Positions 43,824 to 50,867 of a stretch of DNA of 64,000 nt are shown here, in pieces (position 1 is the stretch's first letter; every line of letters begins with the position of its first letter). Made by a program: the position numbers and the translations under genes. The stretch covers positions 62,001-126,000 of the forward strand of contig CBDDEH010000004.1 of the NCBI GenBank assembly GCA_965226865.1, written 5' to 3'. Source of the DNA: CBDDEH01 sp965226865. Lineage in GTDB: Bacteria > Chloroflexota > Dehalococcoidia > Lucifugimonadales > JAGWBF01. A model generated the notes under the pieces. The model was not told the DNA's origin and searched no databases. It was given only the letters and a program-made list of their open reading frames with translations.

Positions 43824-46136
43824 TTGAATACCCGCATAAAAATACTGGTAGGGACTGGTCTGATGGTTGTAGCCATCCTGGCCGCTGGATGCGGGCAAGA
43901 CGCCATGGCCACGCCCGTTCCCACCCCGACGACGGCGCCCACTATCGCCCCAACTCCCACACCAGCCCCCACCCCTCTCCCAACGCCAACGGCGCCCGCG
44001 CCCACCGCTTCGCCAACGCCGACACCGCACAGCGACGCTGATGGCGATCCCAGCGAGGCCTACTTCGCCCTCGACCGCGTTCTGAACATAGAGATCGAAA
44101 TGGCGCCGGAGGATTGGGACACTCTGCGCCATCAGACCCGCACCTTCGAGGACGTGATGGCGGAAATCGAGGAATACAGCCTCTCCCGTCCCTTTGCCAA
44201 CATCTACACCTGGTTCTCGGGCACCGTAACCGTGGACGGCGAAACCCACTCCAACGTCGGCGTCCGCAAGAAGGGTTTCCTAGGGTCCCAGAGCGACACC
44301 AAGCCGTCGCTGAAGCTCCGGTTTGACAAGTATGTAGATGACCGGTCTCTTGGCGGCGTCATCGAGCGGATGGCCCTGAACAACAGCATCCAGGACGCCT
44401 CGATGGTCAACACCTGCCTCACCTACCAGATTTTCGCAGCTGCAGGGTCTCCTTCGCCGCGATGCAATTTCGCTACGGTTACGGTGAACGGAAAGAACCT
44501 AGGGCTGTATGTTCACGCGGAGGAGATCAAGAAGCCCTTCCTGACGCGCCATTTCAATAACGCCGAGGGCAACCTGTATGAGGGAACGGTAAGCGATTTT
44601 ACACCCGATTTTCGAGGCACTTTAGAGAAGAAAACCAACGAAGACGCCGACGAGTGGTCGGACATTGACGCTGTGGTGGCCGCCCTTCAGGACCCGTCGG
44701 ACGGCGGGCTGGAGGCCTTGGCTAAGGCCGTTGATCTGGACCACTTCCTGTCCTTCTGGGCCACGGGAGTGCTGGTGGGTCACTGGGACGGCTATGCCGG
44801 CGACCGCAACAACTACCACTTCTACCGGGAACCCGACGGCCCCTTTGTGTTCATTCCTTTGGGAGTGGATGACACTTTCCACCTGAAGGACGACCCCAAT
44901 CCCTTTGACAACATCAGCAACCCGCCCTCGTCGGTGCTGGCCCTCTCTGCCATTCCCAACCGTCTGTACAACAACGCCGACTGGCGATTGAAATACGTCG
45001 TCCGCCTGAAAGAACTGCTGGATACCGCCTGGAACGAAGATGAGTTACTGGCAAGCGTTGACCAAATGGCGGCCATCGTCCAGCAGCACGCCTTACCCGA
45101 AGCCAAGGCAGCGGCAGCCGAAGACACCGGGCGGGTGCAAAAGTTCATTTTGAAGCGGCAGGGCGAAATTCTGGCCGACATCACGCCGGAACCACCGGAT
45201 TGGCCCGAACCCGAAGAGGCCGCCGCGGCTGGGGAATCGGGCTCTGTGGCACTGAGCTTTGAGACCACTTGGGGAAGCAACAAGAGCGCCAACCCCTTGG
45301 AGGAGGGGGTGGTCACCCGTCTGCTGCTGAATGAAAATGAAGAATCCGTAGATGGCTTAGCCGTCATTGCCGGTCATGCCAGTCCGGAGGAACAAGCCAT
45401 CCTGCCGGGCGCCGGAACATTGGCATCCATAGCCATTTTTGGCGTCGAGCCGGACGGCTCCGTCAATGGTCTAACCATTGTGCTGCCATTGTCCCACTTG
45501 ACCGGCAGCGCCACGCTGGTCATTGGCGAGGACGAAATCGCCGGAGGTGTGTGGACCATACCCTCCGGGGCCGCCGCACCGGACAGTTTCTCACCCTTCA
45601 CCACAGGCATTCTGGAGCTATCGGAAGCTGGAACGGAGCCAGGCGCGGTCATTGTCGGCAGCTTCTCCGACTCCTTCGAGGGAATCCCGGCCTTCCCCGA
45701 GAGCAGTGAAGGCGGTGCCGGCACAACTGCGGCTTATACCGGCCTAGTCATAAACGAGGTGGCTGCCAAAGGCGATCCGCTGGACTGGTTCGAGCTGTAC
45801 AACGCCTCTGGCAAGGAGATAGCGCTGGCCGACTTCGTGGTGGCCGACGATCTGAAGGACGCAGCCAAGCGGGTTGCCTTCCCTGACGAACTGGTAATCC
45901 CACAGGGCGGATACTTGGAAATCAAGCTGGACAAGGACGGCTGGCCCGGTTTCGCGCTGGGCGGGGACGAAGAGTTGGGCATCTGGACAGCGGACGGCGC
46001 GCTGGTGGCCGAGGTTGATTGGGACGAAGAGCAGGCGGGTGAGGGTATGAGCTTCGCGCGGGTGCCGGACGCTATCGGAGAGTTCCAGACGGTCGGCAAC
46101 CCCACACCGGGTGCCTCAAACCAGACTGGCAACTGA
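43824..46136 (+). CDS. CotH-kinase-family lipoprotein with lamin-tail domain
   Basis: The 770-residue secreted lipoprotein has a signal ending ILAAGCGQD, then a Pro/Thr-rich linker (about residues 30-72). The CotH kinase domain (about residues 85-430) contains FSGTVTVDGETHSNVGVRKK, GYAGDRNNYHFYREPDG and FIPLGVDDTFH. A middle region leads to a C-terminal lamin-tail (LTD) domain from about residue 635 (LVINEVAAKGDPLDWFELYN). CotH proteins are atypical kinases or cell-surface assembly factors; LTDs bind surfaces or nucleic acids. It starts at TTG with AAAGGAAA upstream. It appears intact despite the mobile surroundings. Confidence 0.85.
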   Translation: MNTRIKILVGTGLMVVAILAAGCGQDAMATPVPTPTTAPTIAPTPTPAPTPLPTPTAPAPTASPTPTPHSDADGDPSEAYFALDRVLNIEIEMAPEDWDTLRHQTRTFEDVMAEIEEYSLSRPFANIYTWFSGTVTVDGETHSNVGVRKKGFLGSQSDTKPSLKLRFDKYVDDRSLGGVIERMALNNSIQDASMVNTCLTYQIFAAAGSPSPRCNFATVTVNGKNLGLYVHAEEIKKPFLTRHFNNAEGNLYEGTVSDFTPDFRGTLEKKTNEDADEWSDIDAVVAALQDPSDGGLEALAKAVDLDHFLSFWATGVLVGHWDGYAGDRNNYHFYREPDGPFVFIPLGVDDTFHLKDDPNPFDNISNPPSSVLALSAIPNRLYNNADWRLKYVVRLKELLDTAWNEDELLASVDQMAAIVQQHALPEAKAAAAEDTGRVQKFILKRQGEILADITPEPPDWPEPEEAAAAGESGSVALSFETTWGSNKSANPLEEGVVTRLLLNENEESVDGLAVIAGHASPEEQAILPGAGTLASIAIFGVEPDGSVNGLTIVLPLSHLTGSATLVIGEDEIAGGVWTIPSGAAAPDSFSPFTTGILELSEAGTEPGAVIVGSFSDSFEGIPAFPESSEGGAGTTAAYTGLVINEVAAKGDPLDWFELYNASGKEIALADFVVADDLKDAAKRVAFPDELVIPQGGYLEIKLDKDGWPGFALGGDEELGIWTADGALVAEVDWDEEQAGEGMSFARVPDAIGEFQTVGNPTPGASNQTGN

Positions 46137-46341
46137 CCGCGGGAAACGCAGAGAGATTCACGCGAGAAATCGCTATAATTACTGCGTTCCCTGTGGCGAA
46201 AAAGCTAAAGAGGCACGGAATACGTCGAACTGGGCCGGACGGCCACGGTCACCGTCGCCCCGATGCCCCGGACGCGCCGGCCTAGACCAATGTTCCTCAG
46301 GTGACCCGCAACAGCGCGGTGGTGCAGTAACCGGCCAGGCC

Positions 46342-46483
46342 TCAGAGGGCCATCCACAACTCGAAGACGGTACTGTCTACCGTCAACTTAGGCCCACCAC
46401 CGTGTACGGTAGATACCACCATATTCGAGATGTGGCTGGGCAGCCTGTCAACGCACCGAGGACTCGCGATTCCTGTCTCGTGA
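46342..46483. other. Two divergent serine-recombinase C-terminal tails
   Basis: On the minus strand 46407-46342 reads VHGGGPKLTVDSTVFELWMA then L-stop. On the plus strand 46406-46483 reads TVDTTIFEMWLGSL and ends at TGA. Both are forms of the recombinase tail found intact at 50241, so two recombinase ends point outward from a shared GGCCCACCACC joint. The surrounding 46137-46553 holds no other gene that I can support. Confidence 0.6.
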
Positions 46484-46553
46484 AGCGCTGCGGTGGGGTA
46501 ACTCAAGGAGCGTCATCCTCGCCCTAACCCCGACCTACCACTCTGTGCTCGTG

Positions 46554-47033
46554 CTACTCGCTAGTCGCTCCCTCATCCTCGGATTGCGTCTCTACTTCTG
46601 TGTCGGACGCCTCGCATTCAATTCCGAGGGCGGTTCCGATTCTCTTCAAGTGCGGGAGCGTCGGGTCATCTTCTGGTGTATCAGTGAGGCGCTGTCGAAC
46701 CCGGTCCATGAAATCGTTGGCAGCAGCCTGGTCACTATGTTGAATTAGCAACGCAGGCTCGGAGTCTGCGATCTTAGCTACCCAAGCGAGAGCTTTTGCA
46801 TTGCCGGAGTCTAGGATGGGCCTGCACACTCGTTCAATCAGCCTTTGGTCATCGGCCAGCAGGTCGCGATTAGATAGCACATCGCCCAAGAGGTCAAAGA
46901 ACTTTTCACTTGCCTCGCCATCAGAGTCCTGAAGTATGAGGTGGATAACAGACGAGAAGACAATTCTAGGCTGTGAAGAGTACTTGAGGGTCCTGAAACT
47001 GAAGTGTTCAGGCTTGGCGACCCTCTGCCGCTG
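46554..47033 (-). pseudogene. C-terminal fragment of an unrecognised protein
   Basis: An open frame of ~160 codons without a proper start (stop upstream at 47034). It reads PEHFSFRTLKYSSQPRIVFS, then helix-rich sequence (VIHLILQDSDGEASEKFFDL) and an acidic end. Codon use is more AT-rich than the core genome. It lies beside a nuclease fragment of defence type and may come from the same lost island. I do not recognise the family. Confidence 0.4.
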
Positions 47034-47260
47034 TCACCAACCGGAGTAGTGTCTTGGCGAGGCTCAAGCACCTGGTCTGCCTGGTTTCAGACCATCACAG
47101 GACCACCTACGCTCCCACCGGCGCGACGGTCTACCTGTCCGTCGCGCCGCTCACCACCACAGGCGCGACCGTCAACTCACTATGGGTATGGGCGACGCCA
47201 AGGCAATGGTGTACTACACTCAACAAATAGAGTAGTCAGCGTTCCCTTGCTCGACACGTG

Positions 47261-47980
47261 CTAAGTTACGATCTCACAAAGGAAGTCAATGGAGTCTTCG
47301 ACTCTGGTCTTGATTGCAGTCAACTGTGGCAGCGAGAATCTTCCTGCGGGGCCATGAGCGCCCGTGTTTAGGTCCTTGAATAGGACCGAGAGATCGTTGA
47401 TGTTTACCTCGATGAAATCCTCAAGGGCTCCATCATTCAAGCCGCTGCGATCCAAACAATAGTGGATTTTGGCGCGGCGGGTAGGTGTGCCTTGCTCAGT
47501 CACATCGCAGTCTGGAAACCAAGACAACACCTCCGCGTCAGGTGCTTCAGTGTTGAGAATGTCCGCAAGGATTTCCTTAGCGCTAGTGCAAAAATGTCGG
47601 GCAGAGTCGGGATTGCGAGGATTTAGCGCAAATATGGCACCGGACCAGCGGTCCTGCATGCCCGTAGGATATCTGCTCAGCGATTCCGATAACTTCGTGC
47701 TTGTGAGTTCTCCGTCCCCAACGCGGTCATGGCTGCTGTCCCCAAGTAGAGTGTTAAGCAAGGTCACGCTGTTTGCAGTGTCTCGTTCAGCGAGATCCGA
47801 GAGGAATGGATACGCATCACTACTGTCTAGCCGTTCATACGCGGAGTAGAGAGCCGCCGCGGATGTATGAAAGGAACGGTAGCGGCGTGCTTCCTTTACA
47901 CCGTACATGCCGTCCAGATCGTTCAGCTCATCCACCAAAGCCTTTGCCGCCGCTTCAGTTTGCGCCTTGGCCGGACAGCG
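47261..47980 (-). pseudogene. pPIWI-associating nuclease-like fragment
   Basis: About 240 residues remain. The C-terminal ~130 (RHFCTSAKEILADILNTEAP; DCDVTEQGTPTRRAKIHYCL; GAHGPAGRFSLPQLTAIKTR) resemble the predicted nuclease domains named for their link with prokaryotic PIWI proteins. The N-terminal side is helical. The frame runs on to 48184, but that part is antisense to a kinase fragment, so the true 5' end has been lost. Family recognition is from memory of the motif. Confidence 0.5.
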
Positions 47981-48056
47981 GAAGGCGTTGGCCAAGCTGC
48001 AGGGCTGGCGGCTGCCCGCCTCCACCAGCACCAGGTCGGCGCAGGCGTAGGGCGCG

Positions 48057-48485
48057 GTGGAACCCAGCTTGGCGCCAGGCAACGTGTGGCTTACCGGCGA
48101 TGGTGTGGCCAAGATTGGCGACTTCGGCCTGGCGGTAGCCATCGACCGCTCCCGCCTGACCGCCGAAGGAATGATGGTCGGCACCGTCTCTTACATGCCC
48201 CCTGAGCAGGCCATGGGAGGCGAGGTGACGCCCCGTGCCGACCTCCACTCTCTGGGAGCGATGCTGTATGAGATGGTCACTGGGCGGCCACCTTTCCTTG
48301 GTGATGACTCGGTAGCCATCATTGGCCAACACATCAACACGCCGCCGGTGGCTCCTACGTGGCATAACTATACGTGTCCCCGACCGCTCGAGTCTCTGAT
48401 TCTGCGGCTGCTGGCCAAGGACCCAAACGAAAGGCACGGGACCACCAACCCCCATTGCTCAAATACGGCCATCGTGACTTTCTAG
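48057..48485 (+). pseudogene. Ser/Thr protein kinase C-lobe fragment
   Basis: The piece begins at the end of the catalytic loop (LAPGNVWLTGDGVAKIGDFG) and includes DFG, MPPEQ (the APE position) and LGAMLYEMVTGRPPF through LLAKDPNERHG. The N-lobe, with its lysine and HRD motif, is absent, so it is inactive. It is fused back-to-back with the nuclease fragment. The 235 bp downstream to 48720 show no gene. Confidence 0.7.
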
Positions 48486-48720
48486 CCCATCGGCAATACA
48501 CTAGACAAGTGCATTGATCATGTGGGGCTGGCCTCCAGAAGTTGTTGGAGAGTGCTGAGCGACCTATGGCTTGTGCCTCTCAGTTGTGCGGCTGACATCT
48601 CATCAGCAGGCAGTGTTGCCACGGCCTTTGTCGTAACGACGGTTGTGCGGTCCAGAGGAGAGCCCCTGCTGGCGGCGTTACGAACCAGCAGTGGCTCGGA
48701 AAAAATTGGTCAGTATAACT

Positions 48721-49950
48721 GACCTGCCCCCCAAAAACTGGTCCAGTTATAAACTCGTAAAGTGGAGCTGGTGAGAGGGGGTAGTCAATGGCGAGTAAAA
48801 AGCGCAGTGTAGAAGAGATCATAGGGAAGCTGCGGGAAGCGGAGGTGGCCCTGGCGCAAGGGGAGACGGTGGCCCAGGCATGCAGGGGTATCGGGGTATC
48901 GGACCATACGTTTTACCGGTGGCGGCAGCAGTATGGGGGGCTGAGAATAGACCAGGCGAGGCGGTTGCGGGAGATGGAAGCGGAGAACGGACGACTCAGG
49001 CGTGCGGGTAGCGGACCTGACGTTGGACAACCAGATTCTGAAGGAGGCAGCACGGGGAAACTTCTGAGCCCGGCCCGCCGGCGGAGATGCGTGGAAGTGG
49101 TGGGGGACAGGTATGGCATCTCTGAGCGGCGCGCTTGCCGGGCGCTTGAGCAACCCCGGTCAACACAGAGGTACACTGCAACAGTGGCCGATGATGAGGA
49201 GGCCCTGACGATGGCAGTGGTTCGGCTGGCCAGTCGGTACGGACGGTATGGGTACCGGCGGGTGGCTGCGATGCTGCAATGGGAGGGATGGAGAGTGAAC
49301 CACAAGCGGGTGGAGCGGATCTGGCGACGGGAAGGACTCAAGGTACCAGCCAAACAGCCCAAACGGGGCCGACTCTGGCTTACTGACGGCTCCTGCGTGC
49401 GGCTGAGGCCACAACGACGGAACCACGTCTGGGCATACGACTTTGTGGCCCTTCGTACCAGTGACGGCAAACCCGTTCGTCTCCTGACAGTGGTGGATGA
49501 GTATACCAGGGAGTGTCTGGCCATCCATGTGGGTCGCTCGTTACGCTCACCCCATGTCATTGAATGCCTGGGGGACCTCATGGTCCAGCGTGGCGTGCCG
49601 GAGCACCTCCGCTCGGACAACGGGCCGGAGTTCACCGCCAGGGCGGTGCGGTTGTGGCTCCAAGGGGTGGGAGCCACAACCCTCTTCATCACACCGGGTA
49701 GCCCTTGGGAGAATGGGTATGTTGAGAGCTTCAACGGCAAGCTTAGGGACGAACTCTTGGACCGGGAGCTCTTCGATACCCTCTGGGAGGTGCAGGTCCT
49801 CACCGAGCAGTGGCGCCACGAGTACAACCACCAACGCCCCCACAGCGCCCTGGGCTATCGCCCTCCTGCTCCAGAGGCCATCCTCACCTCCTCTGCTCCA
49901 AGCGCTATCAGTGTCTCATGATTTGTGGTACACCTATTGGGGGCAGGTCA
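48721..49950 (+). mobile_element. IS3-family insertion sequence (second type)
   Basis: The 1230-bp element has ends TGACCTGCCCCC (left) and its inverted copy at 49939-49950. Adjacent bases do not show a clear 3-bp duplication. Confidence 0.8.
48788..49921 (+). CDS. IS3-family transposase, OrfA and OrfB in one frame
   Basis: The 377-residue frame joins an OrfA-like helix-turn-helix region (VEEIIGKLREAEVALAQGET) to an OrfB integrase domain (HVWAYDFVALRTSDGKPV, RSDNGPEFTARAV, ENGYVESFNGKLRDE). Residues ~74-96 are nonsense in this frame. The +1 frame there reads VADLTLDNQILKEAARGNF then stop, the normal OrfA ending. An indel has therefore moved this copy into a permanent fusion with a scrambled linker. 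Activity is doubtful. Confidence 0.8.
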   Translation: MASKKRSVEEIIGKLREAEVALAQGETVAQACRGIGVSDHTFYRWRQQYGGLRIDQARRLREMEAENGRLRRAGSGPDVGQPDSEGGSTGKLLSPARRRRCVEVVGDRYGISERRACRALEQPRSTQRYTATVADDEEALTMAVVRLASRYGRYGYRRVAAMLQWEGWRVNHKRVERIWRREGLKVPAKQPKRGRLWLTDGSCVRLRPQRRNHVWAYDFVALRTSDGKPVRLLTVVDEYTRECLAIHVGRSLRSPHVIECLGDLMVQRGVPEHLRSDNGPEFTARAVRLWLQGVGATTLFITPGSPWENGYVESFNGKLRDELLDRELFDTLWEVQVLTEQWRHEYNHQRPHSALGYRPPAPEAILTSSAPSAISVS

Positions 49951-50240
49951 CCCAGCCAGAGCAAGGTCCCGCGCACCACGACCTGATGGTGTAGTAGCAG
50001 CCTATATGGACCTTGTTCCCGAACAATTGGCTTGACACTTCGCGCTGGACATTGACACATGTGTCCCTGGGCGTGGCGGTGGTCTAGCCAACCTCGCGTC
50101 GGTTAGCACATTCCCAAGGCGGAGACGCAGGAGCAGGAGGAGCCGCAGCGGTAGGACTGACCGGCACCGCATTGGCTCGGCATAGACGCCACACGGGCCG
50201 TTCCGTCATAATCGTAGGGTGGCGGGCCTTGGGGGGAGCC

Positions 50241-50517
50241 TCAGAGCGCCCCCAGCCACATCTCGAAGATGGTTCTGTCTACGGTGAAAAAAGGCCCACC
50301 ATGACGTACCGAATTCATAACTCGCCCATTCAGGGCGATCTCTGCGGCGTCCGCTCCCCCTATGGGAGAATCCTCCGGCGTGGGTATGGAGTAGACGATG
50401 GCGGCCCTGCCGGGCTTGACCACGACCTCCTTGACGAAGGAGCCGACGAAGGCTTTGGTCTCAGTCAGCTCGCTGGTCTTTAGGAACTCGCTCATCTCGG
50501 CGGCGAGGCGGCGATGG
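50241..50517 (-). pseudogene. Serine recombinase C-terminal fragment (left arm)
   Basis: Reads AEMSEFLKTSELTETKAFVG, SFVKEVVVKPGRAAIVYSIP, EIALNGRVMNSVRHGGP and ends FFTVDRTIFEMWLGAL-stop. This is the coiled-coil/C-terminal tail of a large serine recombinase. The catalytic and zinc-binding domains are missing. It is the minus-strand arm of the inverted repeat. Confidence 0.75.
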
Positions 50518-50749
50518 TGTCGGCCATCGCCGCCTTCGCCGCCGAGATGAGCGACTTCCTCAAGACCAGCGAGCTGACCGAGACCAAAGCCTTCGTCGGC
50601 TCCTTCGTCAAGGAGGTCGTGGTCAAGCCCGGCAGGGCCGCCATCGTCTACTCCATACCCACGCCGGACGATAGCCCAATGGGGGGAGCGGACGCCGCAG
50701 AGATCGCCCTGAACGGGCGAGTTATGAATTCGGTACGTCATGGTGGGCC
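50293..50749. repeat. Imperfect 225-bp inverted repeat of recombinase tails
   Basis: The arms 50293-50517 and 50524-50749 are inverted copies separated by 6 bp, about 95% alike. Differences are scattered (for example PEDSPIGG against PDDSPMGG in the encoded protein, and one single-base indel). The right arm ends inside the tRNA gene 3' end. Confidence 0.9.
50524..50749 (+). pseudogene. Serine recombinase C-terminal fragment (right arm)
   Basis: The plus-strand copy of the same ~70 codons (AAEMSDFLKTSELTETKAFV ... VMNSVRHGGP). After HGGP it departs from the normal tail exactly where tRNA sequence begins, suggesting that the joint is an attachment-type crossover. Confidence 0.75.
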
Positions 50750-50815
50750 AGGAGGGACTCGAACCTTCACTCAATCGGTTATAAGCCGACCGCTCTGCCT
50801 CTGAACTACCGGCCA
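50741..50815 (-). tRNA. tRNA-Ile (anticodon UAU), slightly imperfect
   Basis: A cloverleaf is visible on the minus strand: D arm GTTC/GAGC, anticodon arm GTCGG-CTTATAA-CCGAT giving UAU, T arm GAAGG-TTCGAGT-CCCTC, discriminator A and encoded CCA. The first acceptor pair (U-C) and one T-stem pair (A-C) are mismatched. It may be a functional rare tRNA, or a damaged or element-borne one at the recombinase joint. Confidence 0.65.
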
Positions 50816-50867
50816 TGCCCCCCAGTGCGTCCCATCCGAGACAGGATCGGCGCACACCCCCACCTTG

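Noticed and set aside
50293..50749. Inverted repeat as an assembly or amplification artefact
   Set aside because: The arms differ at scattered positions and by one indel; template switching would give identical arms.
50293..50749. CRISPR-like repeat or transposon terminal repeats
   Set aside because: There are only two arms, and they encode protein sequence of a recombinase tail; there is no repeat-spacer pattern and no transposase between them.
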